Assembly: GCF_009295515.1 (NCBI RefSeq) | Contig: NZ_RQVV01000053.1 | Coordinates: 186,001-250,000, forward strand | DNA from: Erwinia endophytica | GTDB taxonomy: Bacteria > Pseudomonadota > Gammaproteobacteria > Enterobacterales > Enterobacteriaceae | Length of the DNA: 64,000 nucleotides | Reading direction: 5' to 3' | Part shown: one piece after another, positions 37,621 to 46,847 of the stretch | How positions within the stretch are numbered: position 1 is the first letter of the stretch | How the letters are laid out: every line of letters starts with the position of its first letter | The notes under the pieces: model-generated | Told to the model about the DNA's origin: nothing | Databases searched by the model: none | Seen by the model: only the letters and a program-made list of their open reading frames with translations | Translations under genes and position numbers: made by a program

Positions 37621-38298
37621 ATGTTAACAAGAGATTTCCTGAAAAAAGCGGATTGTAAGACGGCTTTTGGTGCTATCGAGGAATCCCTGTTATGGAGCAG
37701 TGAGCAGCGAGCTGCCTCGCTGGCTGCCACCCTGGCCTGTCGTCCGGATCAGAGTCCGGTATGGATTTTTGGCTACGGTTCGCTGATGTGGAACCCGGTG
37801 TTTGAATCCGATGAAGTGGCTGAGGGAACGTTGCAGGGCTGGCATCGCGCGTTTTGTTTGCGGTTGATTGCCGGACGCGGAACGGCGATGCGGCCAGGTA
37901 GAATGTTGGCGTTGAAAGAGGGCGGAACAACGACAGGGCTGGCCTTTCGTCTGCCGGAAGACAAGCTACACGAGGATCTGGAGCTGTTGTGGAAGCGTGA
38001 GATGGTCACCGGTTGCTATCTGCCGACCTGGTGTGAACTGACGCTGGCTGATGGTCGTAACGCCATGGCAATCGTGTTTGTGATGGACCCAAATCACGAG
38101 CTGTATGAAGCTGACTCGAGCCCGAAAACCATCGCACCGCTGATTGCCCAGGCCTGTGGGCCTCTTGGCACCAATGCCCAGTATCTTTTTTCGCTTGAAC
38201 AGGAGCTAAAAAAACGTGGATTGCATGATGATTGCCTGACCGATTTGGTACAGTACGTCCGCGATCTGCAGCAATGTTCCCATAATTTGGCAGGGTGA
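37621..38298 (+). CDS. chaC: Glutathione-specific gamma-glutamylcyclotransferase ChaC
   Basis: A 225-residue enzyme that cleaves glutathione to 5-oxoproline and Cys-Gly. It has the gamma-glutamylcyclotransferase substrate loop VWIFGYGSLMWNP and the catalytic Glu in LWKREM. The ATG at 37621 has GGAG upstream; the frame extends to 37603 without better support. It remains intact although chaB before it is broken. Confidence 0.93.
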   Translation: MLTRDFLKKADCKTAFGAIEESLLWSSEQRAASLAATLACRPDQSPVWIFGYGSLMWNPVFESDEVAEGTLQGWHRAFCLRLIAGRGTAMRPGRMLALKEGGTTTGLAFRLPEDKLHEDLELLWKREMVTGCYLPTWCELTLADGRNAMAIVFVMDPNHELYEADSSPKTIAPLIAQACGPLGTNAQYLFSLEQELKKRGLHDDCLTDLVQYVRDLQQCSHNLAG

Positions 38299-38310
38299 TC
38301 CCCCGCCATT

Positions 38311-39759
38311 TCAGCCTGGATTAACCAGCCAGGTTCCGACCCGGTTGATCTCTAACTGCTGGCTGTGCACGGTGGTAGCGGTTTGTACTTCGATCTGATA
38401 GCTTCCCGCGACCAGGTTGAGTGATGCATAACCGCTATTGTTTGGTTTCACCTCCACCGGCTTACCGTTCAGCATGATCTTCTCACTGTTGCCCAGTTTC
38501 AGGTATACCGTCGCCATAATAGGGGCGGCGGCAGATGGTGGGGCTAATGCCGCAGGGGCTTCGGCTGCCGTGACTCCCTGTTCAACGGCAGGTATCCGGG
38601 TCACCTCAGGTGGGGTTGGCTCAGGATGTGGAGCATCGTGGTTCAGCAGATTTGCCAGGACCACCACGGCGAGTACGGCCACGCCGGCGATGATCACCAC
38701 TGATTTTGACAGTTTACGGCCCGGTTGAAGGGGCACAGGTTCAGCGGTGCTTGAATTGACAGCGTTCGCCACCGGCTCTTGCTGTCGCGCTGGTTCGGCG
38801 GCGTGGGGCGACACTTTTTTCGTCACATGGGGGGCCGTGGTGACGAACTCTTCGACCGTACTGATGGGCAGTTCTATCAATGTCGCCAACTCATCAATGC
38901 TCTGCGGGCGATCCTGCGCTTTCATTGCCAGAGAATGATCGATGGCATTGAGCAGTGACAGCGAGAAGCCTTTTGGGCGTCGTTTCGTCAAGGGTTCGTA
39001 GCGATCCTCAATACAGCGTACTACGCTGACGGGCGGCGGACTGCCGGTCACCAGCGTATGCAACACGGCACCCAGCGCATAGATATCGGTCCACGGTCCT
39101 TGATCAATATCACTCTCTTCGCTGTATTGCTCAATCGGCGCATAACCCGGCTTAAGCATGATCTCGGTCTCATCGGAGAGGTTGCCAATTTCTTTACGCG
39201 CGGAACCAAAGTCCAGGAGTACCGGTAACTGATTATCCTGGATCTGAATGTTATCCAGCGAGATGTCGCGATGCAGATAGCCAGCACGGTGAATGGTGTC
39301 TATTGCGCCGAACAGAGGGGGCAGCAGATGGTGGATCCAGGCGTCGGTCAATGTTTCCGGGCTGCTTTGTTGCCACTCTTTCAGCGTGATGCCGCTATAG
39401 TAAAGGGTCCCCATATAAGCGGTGCCGTTCTCTTCCCAGAAGCGCAGCACATGCAGTAAACCCGGATGGTTGAATCGCGCCAGCAGACGGGCTTCCTGAA
39501 TAAAACTGTTCAGGCCGGCAGCAAATAGCTTCTGATGACGTTCGCTGCGCAGGACAATCGCCTGAGTTTCATTACGGGTTGCCAGAGAAATCGGCAGGTA
39601 TTCTTTGATTGCGATGGTGCGTTCAAGCAGATGGTCCCAGGCACGATAAACAATCCCGAAACCGCCCCCCCCGATCACGTCCTTAATCTCAAACTCGTTA
39701 AAACGGTAGCCAATCGGAAGGGCATTGGGCATGTTTTTCGTATGATCGTTTGCCGACAT
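38311..39759 (-). CDS. ppkA: T6SS-associated membrane Ser/Thr protein kinase (PpkA-like)
   Basis: A 482-residue Hanks-type kinase. Residues 20-290 form the kinase: glycine loop GGGGFG (30-35), Lys52, HRD (163-165) and DFG (183-185). A proline/alanine-rich linker is followed by one TM helix (353-372) and a periplasmic C-terminal domain of about 85 residues with a PEGA-like beta pattern. In T6SS this kinase type phosphorylates the FHA protein and the partner phosphatase reverses it; both genes are upstream in the same operon. Last gene of the minus-strand operon, convergent with chaC. Confidence 0.85.
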   Translation of the reverse strand: MSANDHTKNMPNALPIGYRFNEFEIKDVIGGGGFGIVYRAWDHLLERTIAIKEYLPISLATRNETQAIVLRSERHQKLFAAGLNSFIQEARLLARFNHPGLLHVLRFWEENGTAYMGTLYYSGITLKEWQQSSPETLTDAWIHHLLPPLFGAIDTIHRAGYLHRDISLDNIQIQDNQLPVLLDFGSARKEIGNLSDETEIMLKPGYAPIEQYSEESDIDQGPWTDIYALGAVLHTLVTGSPPPVSVVRCIEDRYEPLTKRRPKGFSLSLLNAIDHSLAMKAQDRPQSIDELATLIELPISTVEEFVTTAPHVTKKVSPHAAEPARQQEPVANAVNSSTAEPVPLQPGRKLSKSVVIIAGVAVLAVVVLANLLNHDAPHPEPTPPEVTRIPAVEQGVTAAEAPAALAPPSAAAPIMATVYLKLGNSEKIMLNGKPVEVKPNNSGYASLNLVAGSYQIEVQTATTVHSQQLEINRVGTWLVNPG

Positions 39760-39812
39760 AATAAATGTTCTCTAAGTGCTAACGTCTTTGTGATATCCGG
39801 GAACCGTTCGAG

Positions 39813-40766
39813 CTAGTTAACGGTGCGCCAGGCGCCAATAGCCGGATCGGCAAGGTCTGCATGCAGGTCATCAATCAGCAGCACATTAATTTTAATTTGT
39901 TGATCCACCACTGACTCCCAGGCCTTGCGCACTGCGTCTGCCTGGGTTTTCAGTACCGTTGGATCGCTAGCCAGATTTTTATCCATCTTTACCAGCAATG
40001 TGCCGTCAAATGACCAGACGTGCAAATCCGGATTAAATCTCAGCAGTAGCCAGCTGTTCGGCGCGTCTTTTTTGCTCACCACCAGACGCTGGTTGTTGGC
40101 GGCAACGATATCCAGTTCTCCGGGGGTGGGATGTAGGTTGCGCAGTGGGAACCCCGCGTAAAACTGCACGGCTATCGGTTGGGTTTTCCCGTTGACAGTC
40201 AGCGTGAGCTCGTTTTTTCCTTCCAGCCACCCTTCAGCCGAACAGCTCAGGTTTTTACCGTCCGGGATAAACAATGACTGCCCATTTTCATCCCACCAGG
40301 TACGAAAATGGCAACCGCCTGGCAGCTCGAAATACTGCAACGGAGCATTGCTGGCGGGTTGGGATAAATCCAGTGGTTCGGCATTGTAGGCCGTGGCGGC
40401 GGCAGTCGCGTCAGCGATGACAATGGGACGCCAATCCTGTGCTTTAGCCGCGGTACCGGTGGCCAGCACGGAACCGGTATCATTGGTCATCTGCCAGGGC
40501 AGTTCTTCCAGGTTATTGCACTGGTTTTGCAACAGATTACCTACGCGTGGCAGAAAGCTGGTGAGTACACTGGACTCCTCGTTTTTACCGGAAACGATGC
40601 GCAGATGCAGCGTTTCATTACACCAGTCCTTCGGTGCGTTACTCGCAACGTTATCGATATACACCTCCAGCGCCAGGCTGGGGGAATATACCACGCGATA
40701 GTCCTCAGCCTGTACGGCAGTTGGTATCAACAATGTGACAGTCGTGGCTGGCAACCAAAATCTCAT
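39813..40766 (-). CDS. Periplasmic T6SS-associated protein of unknown function (RtkS-like position)
   Basis: A 317-residue protein with a signal peptide cleaved after AVQA (residue 20) and no further TM segment. It has several Cys and a beta-rich look, with YFELPGGCHFRTWWDENGQSLFIPDG in the middle. I recognise no enzyme motif. It overlaps the phosphatase gene by four bases and lies directly before the kinase gene. In Serratia a periplasmic protein (RtkS) beside the kinase controls PpkA; a comparable role as sensor for the kinase's periplasmic domain is inference from position only. Confidence 0.6.
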   Translation of the reverse strand: MRFWLPATTVTLLIPTAVQAEDYRVVYSPSLALEVYIDNVASNAPKDWCNETLHLRIVSGKNEESSVLTSFLPRVGNLLQNQCNNLEELPWQMTNDTGSVLATGTAAKAQDWRPIVIADATAAATAYNAEPLDLSQPASNAPLQYFELPGGCHFRTWWDENGQSLFIPDGKNLSCSAEGWLEGKNELTLTVNGKTQPIAVQFYAGFPLRNLHPTPGELDIVAANNQRLVVSKKDAPNSWLLLRFNPDLHVWSFDGTLLVKMDKNLASDPTVLKTQADAVRKAWESVVDQQIKINVLLIDDLHADLADPAIGAWRTVN

Positions 40767-41557
40767 AGCGTTTCCTGGTGTGAATCCCGCGGCGGTAGAA
40801 AACGGGCAGAATCCGCCATCGATTGTAATAGTGTTATATCCTGGGGCGAACCGACCCAGATCGCCACCGCACTCAAATTATCTTTTTCTTCGCTGTGGTT
40901 GATGGCTCTCTGCATCAGCACCAGCCATTCTTCAGGCGAATTAACCATACGTAATGCTTGTTCCATTTCTTCCTGCGTCAGACTGCACCAAAAGCCATCG
41001 GTACAGATCAGGAATGCATCGCCATCTTCCAGCGGAACCACCGGGCTGTAACTGACCGACGGAAGGCCGTCCACACCGAGTGCATTATAGAGTAAATTAC
41101 TGTTAATTCCGGCATTATCAATACCTGCATCCCGCATTTGTTGTGCCAGGCTGTGATCCTGGGTTACCGAATGAATAAACCCCCGGTGAAAGTGATAAAT
41201 GCGGCTGTCACCTGCGTGCGCCCACCATGAACGCTGCAAGTCACGGTCAATAAACAGCGCGGCAATAGTGGTGCTCATGTGCTTGAAATCTTTCATATTG
41301 CGCTGTGCCTGACGTATCGCCAGATCAGCATTTTTCATCCAGCGAGCCGTGTCCCCTGGATTGATTGCTTCATCATCTGCCAGTTCAGACAGTAATGCAT
41401 TCCGTGCTATCCTGGCCGCCACGTCGCCCCCAGCCGTTCCGGCTACGCCGTCACAGACCAAAAAACAGGCGCAATGTTCGCCCAATAATACACCGGTCTC
41501 ATCCTGATTACTTTCTCGTGCTCCTGCCTGTGATGTCGCGGCATAGTTAATATTCAT
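40763..41557 (-). CDS. pppA: PP2C-type protein phosphatase (PppA-like)
   Basis: A 264-residue metal-dependent Ser/Thr phosphatase. Metal-binding motifs are seen as ESNQDE, VCDGVAGTAGG, AHAGDSRIYHF and ICTDGFW. In T6SS it dephosphorylates the FHA protein and so counteracts PpkA. Four-base overlaps join it to the FHA gene upstream and the periplasmic-protein gene downstream. Confidence 0.88.
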   Translation of the reverse strand: MNINYAATSQAGARESNQDETGVLLGEHCACFLVCDGVAGTAGGDVAARIARNALLSELADDEAINPGDTARWMKNADLAIRQAQRNMKDFKHMSTTIAALFIDRDLQRSWWAHAGDSRIYHFHRGFIHSVTQDHSLAQQMRDAGIDNAGINSNLLYNALGVDGLPSVSYSPVVPLEDGDAFLICTDGFWCSLTQEEMEQALRMVNSPEEWLVLMQRAINHSEEKDNLSAVAIWVGSPQDITLLQSMADSARFLPPRDSHQETL

Positions 41558-42720
41558 TCGTTCCCCGGCCGGTTCTGAGAATCTTTGTACTGGTTCACTT
41601 CCATGTCGTAGGCCTGCAGGAAGGCATCACCAAACAGTGTGTGGAAATCGTCTTCGATTTCTCCAGAAGTATTCTGGTAATGACGTAAAAAATAGTCCCA
41701 CATGGCGGCTTTTTTATTTGCGCTCAGCCCCATGCGAGGTAGGTTGCCGTCACGTTTTGCATGATCTTCCAGTCGCTGTGGGTTAAACGATTGCAACATG
41801 GCGGCGATAATGGCGCGGATACCCGCGATCATGCCTAATTGATGGGCCTGCAAATCGACCAGTGCATCGCGCACCGCTTGCTCGGGCGGCATAAAACCCG
41901 GCATCTGGCTCTGATAGATCTGCATTAATACTGTCTTGCCGGAGGGCAGGATCTTGAACGGGTTGTTGGCTTCGTTGAGGATCATGGTCATCTCTGCTTT
42001 CACCCCACGTTTGAGAATCGAACGTGAGGAGAGTAGGGCGACCGTTCCCTGTGAAAACAGGCTTAGCATCCGGCCGGTGACGCGCATTTGTTCTTCGGTC
42101 AATTTCGTCTCCCTGGCATGGTTATCCAGCCCCATGCCTTCCATCAGCGCGGCGATCAGACGCTGTTCATTGTTTTGGGGAACGGGGCGTTCGGCAGACG
42201 GCGCATCATGATTAACCGGGTCGATACCCAGACGGGCATCGCTCTGGCGAACCGTGCGAGTGGTGAGTGGCTCAGGGGGTGGCGAATCGACAGGACGAAC
42301 CCGAACGGCTTCCTGTTGGTGTAAAATACCCAATGGATCCAGTGGTTGCGTATCGTTATGGTTGAACAGCGTCAGTGGATCGACATGGCTGATGTTTTCG
42401 TCTGCTTCGCGTACCGGGTCGATAACAGCTATCTGATAATCGCCAATTTTCAGTACATCGCCATGCTGTACGACAACCTGATTGCCGCGCGCCAGTGGGA
42501 CTGAATTATGCACGACAGCAATCACGCTGCCGTGGTTAGTCAGCCGGCATTCGCCATTACTGGCAACGTGAACCACCGCCTGCAGACGTGAAATAGTACG
42601 ATCTGCATCCGGCAGGATCAGATCATTGTCCATACTGCGGCCTATGGTGCCGCCTGGTGGAGAAAATTCACAGGTGGTAACAGGTGCTTCGGTTCTGCTT
42701 TCAACAATGGTAAATCGCAT
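41554..42720 (-). CDS. tagH: T6SS FHA-domain protein (Fha/TagH)
   Basis: A 388-residue protein. The N-terminal FHA domain (about 1-100) has GTIGRSMDNDLILPD and TISRLQAVV, the phosphothreonine-binding residues; a proline-rich linker follows, then the C-terminal VI_FHA region (about 185-375). It is the phosphorylation target and scaffold in post-translational T6SS control. Its stop overlaps the phosphatase start by four bases. Confidence 0.87.
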   Translation of the reverse strand: MRFTIVESRTEAPVTTCEFSPPGGTIGRSMDNDLILPDADRTISRLQAVVHVASNGECRLTNHGSVIAVVHNSVPLARGNQVVVQHGDVLKIGDYQIAVIDPVREADENISHVDPLTLFNHNDTQPLDPLGILHQQEAVRVRPVDSPPPEPLTTRTVRQSDARLGIDPVNHDAPSAERPVPQNNEQRLIAALMEGMGLDNHARETKLTEEQMRVTGRMLSLFSQGTVALLSSRSILKRGVKAEMTMILNEANNPFKILPSGKTVLMQIYQSQMPGFMPPEQAVRDALVDLQAHQLGMIAGIRAIIAAMLQSFNPQRLEDHAKRDGNLPRMGLSANKKAAMWDYFLRHYQNTSGEIEDDFHTLFGDAFLQAYDMEVNQYKDSQNRPGNE

Positions 42721-42759
42721 GCACTTTTCCTGAAGCCAGGGCCATCAGGCCTGATAACT

Positions 42760-43482
42760 CTATTCAAACATTGGCGGATAGAGTCCATGTTGACCCGGTT
42801 GTGCCACTGCGGCCGGATCGAATAACTGCGAAAACAACTGTGCGGTCAGTTTGCCGCTGTGTTTGTGACTGGCAAGTGAATGGCCGTCACTTTGATTAGT
42901 CCACCAGTAGCTGGTGTATTGCATTGGGTCGAAACGCATCGCTACCTCGCGCCAGGACAGGGTACAAGGGAGGTTTTGATAACCGATGACATCCATAATA
43001 TCCGAGCGGCCAGTATCCGGTAGCGACAGGGGCGGCAGGGCCTGTAACTCATGTTCCAACTGCTGGGCAGAAAAAGGGGTGCTGACAGCACGATACAGCG
43101 CCTCTCCCAGTTGTTGAAACCAGTCGCCAGAAACCGTTAATTGCGCCGGGTGCCAGAGGCTGGCTGGCACACTTTGTAGCGCGAGTAGCGGCCAGGCGCG
43201 CCCCACACGGTCATGGGACGGTAGCAGGCAACCAATTTGCACTTGCTGCACGCCAAGGGTGGCCGGTAGAGCAAAGTTCCAGATCGGCGCGCGGCAGAAC
43301 TGAGCGCAACCCCTTTCACTGTGGTTATGCCAGTGCGCCAGACCTGTCTGAAACCAGTTTGACCAGTTAGTGACAATGTCTTCAGAGAGTCGGCGTTGCA
43401 AAAAATCACCCGTGCCTGGCAACTTGCCGTACCAACCCAGCGCATTTTTCTCTGGCATCGTGAATTTCTCCGGACTAGTCAT
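42760..43482 (-). CDS. tagF: T6SS-associated protein TagF (ImpM)
   Basis: A 240-residue protein with the TagF/ImpM signature WYGKLPGTGDFLQRRL near the N-terminus and a conserved LPSHDRVGRAWPL segment. In known systems TagF represses T6SS post-translationally. Its start overlaps the end of the shortened tssM gene by eight bases, so nothing of a missing tssM 3' end remains between them. Confidence 0.85.
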   Translation of the reverse strand: MTSPEKFTMPEKNALGWYGKLPGTGDFLQRRLSEDIVTNWSNWFQTGLAHWHNHSERGCAQFCRAPIWNFALPATLGVQQVQIGCLLPSHDRVGRAWPLLALQSVPASLWHPAQLTVSGDWFQQLGEALYRAVSTPFSAQQLEHELQALPPLSLPDTGRSDIMDVIGYQNLPCTLSWREVAMRFDPMQYTSYWWTNQSDGHSLASHKHSGKLTAQLFSQLFDPAAVAQPGQHGLYPPMFE

Positions 43483-45589
43483 CGTCAGGCGAGGTCGGTT
43501 TTGATGCGGTCATCAACGAGGTACTGACTGCATGTTGCCGTCCCATATTATCCAAATTTATAGTCATTTTTCGCTTTATTAACGCATCCTCCCGCACGAA
43601 AGGCGAGGTCTGGATTTGCCGGTCCAGCAACTGGCTAAGGTGCGAGTCAATCTGTTGGAGCTGGCGGGTGGTGACGTTACCTGGCAGCGTACGTTGCAAA
43701 TTCTGCATCACCCAACCGCGTAAAAACTCGCCGTCGTAAGTGCGTGGTTGATACAGCATCTGGTAAGCCCGCAGGGCATTACGACTGAAGTCACTGTCTT
43801 CGCCTTTATCATTACGCAGGGTGTCGGTAATGTTTTGCGCCACGCGAGGCAATAGCAGGTTTTTCAACGCGTTCTGATAAAAGCCCCAGGCCGCGTCACT
43901 AACCTGATCGCCACGGTACAAACCTCCGCGCATACTCAGCGGAGGATGCTTAAGGGAAAAACTGTCGCTTTGCGGTAAGTCGACCAGACTGTTTAAAAAG
44001 GGAAGCAGTTCCAGTATATCCCCGTGGTTATTGGCGGCCAGGCGTCGCGCTTGTTGGTTGACTGGCACCAGTCGGGTGGTAACTTGTTGTAAGTAGTGCT
44101 GATTTTTATAATAGCTGGTGGTCCACAATAGTGTGGCGGTAATCAGCGCCAGCCCGAGAGAAGCATAGCCAGCCCAGTGCAACAGGCGGTTACGATGCTC
44201 CCACGAGCGGTCGCTGCCGGCCAATCCTCTCTCCTGAAAAATCAGCTCGCTGAACAGTGAACGAATAAAATAACTCTGGCCCTTGTTGGCTGGGATAGGG
44301 GCGTTGCGATTGACGGTGTCCCAGTTAGTGATGAAAGGGTTTGAAGCCTGCGGCAATTGCAGCTTACGCGTCAGTTCACCCATAATGCGGTCAAAGGGCA
44401 ATCCTTCCTGAGTACCGCTGGTGAAAAACAGCCCACGGACTGCCCAGGGGATTTCGCCGTTTTTCGCAGTGAAAACAATGTTGAGATATTCTGCCAGCAG
44501 CGGGCGTAGCGAGGCGAATTCCTGAGGAAACAGGAAGCTGTCTGCACGTTGGACCAGGTCGTTCTCGCGGGTCATTTTATCGGCCAGATCATGCTGTAAA
44601 CGCAGAGTCAGATTGCTGAACTGTTGCTCAAACAACGTATTCAATGCCGGTTCGCTGTTACGCTCTGTTCCCCACGGGAAACTGAATCCCCAAATACTAT
44701 CACGCTGACTTTTATCCAGTCTGGCGAAATAGCTCATAAAGCCTTTCAGCAGATCGGTTTTAGTCACCATCACATATACCGGAAAGTGGATGCCGGTTTG
44801 TTGGTGCAATTCGACCATACGCTGACGTAATGACGTGGCCTGAGCGTAACGTGCTTCAGCAGAGTCGCTCAGCAAATCGGCCACGCTGATAGTCATGATA
44901 ACGCCATTGATCGGCTGGCGGGTACGGTAGCGCTTAAGCAGCGAGATGAACGTTTGCCATTCACAGGCATCCCTTGCGCGTAAGCTTTCCTGCAGAGTAT
45001 AACGGCCAGCCGTATCCAGCAGCACGGCTTCCTCAGTAAACCACCAGTCGCAGTGCCGTGTCCCGCCCACGCCCCGTAGTGCGGTTTTTCCCATACTGTC
45101 ACTCAGCGGAAATTCCAGTCCTGAGTTGAGCAGCGCGGTGGTTTTGCCCGCGCCCGGTGCGCCAACAATGATGTACCAGGGTAATTGATAGAGATATTGC
45201 GCGCTGAGACGCTGTAACCAGCCGTACTTTTTCTGTTGGCTGCCGGAAAACTGGCGTTTTCTCAGTATCATCGCCGCTTCGCTGAAGCGGGTGCTAAGGA
45301 GTTCTTCGGTGGCCGCCTGTTCGGCATGGTCCACATTATAACTCTGTAGGTTGTTCAGCAGTTTGCTATTAAACCATGCGCGGTAAAGGTGTGGGATCAA
45401 CTGAAAGATGATCCACAGAAAGTAGCACATGCCGATGGCTATCTGGCGGTTTAGCTCGCTTTCCAGCCAGTGAGTATTGCTGAAGGTGATTTGCGGGCCG
45501 ATAATCCAAATGAGTGCGGAGAGGGCGGTAATACCCAGAAAACTCCATAATAACCGGCTTAAGAACACAGTGGTAACAGTTGATGGCAT
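43475..45589 (-). CDS. tssM: Shortened T6SS membrane-complex protein TssM (IcmF-like)
   Basis: A 704-residue protein, against roughly 1,100-1,200 for usual TssM. It has two N-terminal TM helices (9-31, 51-70), a cytoplasmic NTPase-like domain with Walker A GAPGAGKT (143-150), DTAGRY (192-197) and TKTD (276-279), a third TM helix (about 469-492) and only about 210 periplasmic residues. The C-terminal beta domain that binds the TssJ lipoprotein in complete systems is absent, and no tssJ gene is in the cluster. The gene boundary is clean, overlapping tagF. It overlaps the tssL stop by one base. Confidence 0.85.
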   Translation of the reverse strand: MPSTVTTVFLSRLLWSFLGITALSALIWIIGPQITFSNTHWLESELNRQIAIGMCYFLWIIFQLIPHLYRAWFNSKLLNNLQSYNVDHAEQAATEELLSTRFSEAAMILRKRQFSGSQQKKYGWLQRLSAQYLYQLPWYIIVGAPGAGKTTALLNSGLEFPLSDSMGKTALRGVGGTRHCDWWFTEEAVLLDTAGRYTLQESLRARDACEWQTFISLLKRYRTRQPINGVIMTISVADLLSDSAEARYAQATSLRQRMVELHQQTGIHFPVYVMVTKTDLLKGFMSYFARLDKSQRDSIWGFSFPWGTERNSEPALNTLFEQQFSNLTLRLQHDLADKMTRENDLVQRADSFLFPQEFASLRPLLAEYLNIVFTAKNGEIPWAVRGLFFTSGTQEGLPFDRIMGELTRKLQLPQASNPFITNWDTVNRNAPIPANKGQSYFIRSLFSELIFQERGLAGSDRSWEHRNRLLHWAGYASLGLALITATLLWTTSYYKNQHYLQQVTTRLVPVNQQARRLAANNHGDILELLPFLNSLVDLPQSDSFSLKHPPLSMRGGLYRGDQVSDAAWGFYQNALKNLLLPRVAQNITDTLRNDKGEDSDFSRNALRAYQMLYQPRTYDGEFLRGWVMQNLQRTLPGNVTTRQLQQIDSHLSQLLDRQIQTSPFVREDALIKRKMTINLDNMGRQHAVSTSLMTASKPTSPDDD

Positions 45590-46809
45590 CAGAAATCCCC
45601 CTTCTGGCTTCCCTGCACTTCCGGCGCAGGGAAGAGGATAATCTCAACCCGGCGGTTTCGTGCGCGGTTTTCTGGACTGTCATTGGGTAACAATGGGTTG
45701 CTGTCGCCACGTCCCTCGCTTCGAATCAGATGACCTGGCGTCTGCATCTGTTGCTGCATCAATGTGCTGATACTGTGTGCCTGAGCGAGAGAGTATTCAT
45801 AGTTAGAGGCAAAGTGGCTTGAGTGTATATGCTGGTTATCGGTATAAACACTCACCAGCACTGTCCCTTTAATATTGTCGATAGCGCCAGAGACGCGGGT
45901 GATAATGGCGCGGCCTTCCGGCGTCAGATCGCTGCCGGAATGACTGAACAGCTTATCGCTGGAGATGATGACTTTACTGCCGTTGATGCGGTCGGTCACG
46001 TCCAATTGTCGGGCCGTTATCAGATCATCCAGTCGTTGGCGGATATCCAGCAGCGCCTGGGTGGCGGTGTTGCGCTTATTGATGTCGAGTTTAGGGAGTG
46101 GGATTTGCCAGATTGATCGCAGTAACGGTTCGGCGGAATTACCCAGCCGCCAGTTCAGAGTGGAATAAACCAGGCAGGCAATAAAAGCCGTGACGGTGAG
46201 ACAGGCCCAGAGTGGAATGGGAGGACGCCATAGCGTGTTCTGAGCTGAGGGCTTCAGCGCTTGCGGTGCCATAGTGGGTTGTTGTACGCCTCGGGTATCG
46301 CTGATTAATTGTGCGAGACGGCTACGGATCGCGTCGCATTGAATACGTCCTTGCTCTATCGCGCGATAGCGTCCCTCGAATCCAAGCAACAGGCAGTAGT
46401 GGATCACTTCCAGTAGCCACAGATGCTGGGCTGGCGTCTGTGAAATCCGCGAAAGTAACTGGAAGACTTTTTCTCCGCCCCAGCTTTCATTGTGGAAAGT
46501 GACCAGTAGTCCGTTGCCGGACCAGACTCCGCGAGTGCCCCATGGCGTCTGCGCGGCGGCCTCATCCAACGCACTGCACAGGCAGTAACGCGCGCCGATA
46601 ATCATATCGAAAGGTAAACCGGCTTGCTTGCTGCGGATTTCAAACTGGCGGATCTCATCGACCAGTTGTTGGCGCAGACCGCTGGGGTCGTCATGCGTGG
46701 CTGCCAGACGAATTTGCACGATGGCATTCAGCAATGGCGCGGAAGCGGCAAGTAATGGGTTCTCTTGGCCGGCATTGATAGGAATGCCAGCAGGGGATTC
46801 CAGGGTCAT
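45589..46809 (-). CDS. tssL: T6SS membrane protein TssL (DotU) with OmpA-like domain
   Basis: A 406-residue protein. The N-terminal 190 residues are a DotU/TssL cytoplasmic domain (IIGARYCLCSALDEAAAQTPWG, NESWGGEKVFQLLSR, LGFEGRYR), followed by one TM helix (about 208-225) and a periplasmic OmpA-like peptidoglycan-binding domain with LTPEGRAIITR and ENRARNRRVEI. The start is the ATG at 46809. It is an 'evolved' TssL able to anchor to the cell wall by itself, and is coupled to tssM. Confidence 0.9.
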   Translation of the reverse strand: MTLESPAGIPINAGQENPLLAASAPLLNAIVQIRLAATHDDPSGLRQQLVDEIRQFEIRSKQAGLPFDMIIGARYCLCSALDEAAAQTPWGTRGVWSGNGLLVTFHNESWGGEKVFQLLSRISQTPAQHLWLLEVIHYCLLLGFEGRYRAIEQGRIQCDAIRSRLAQLISDTRGVQQPTMAPQALKPSAQNTLWRPPIPLWACLTVTAFIACLVYSTLNWRLGNSAEPLLRSIWQIPLPKLDINKRNTATQALLDIRQRLDDLITARQLDVTDRINGSKVIISSDKLFSHSGSDLTPEGRAIITRVSGAIDNIKGTVLVSVYTDNQHIHSSHFASNYEYSLAQAHSISTLMQQQMQTPGHLIRSEGRGDSNPLLPNDSPENRARNRRVEIILFPAPEVQGSQKGDF

Positions 46810-46847
46810 CAAACTTTACTGTCTCTACAGTGCGGCACTTGCCGGGC

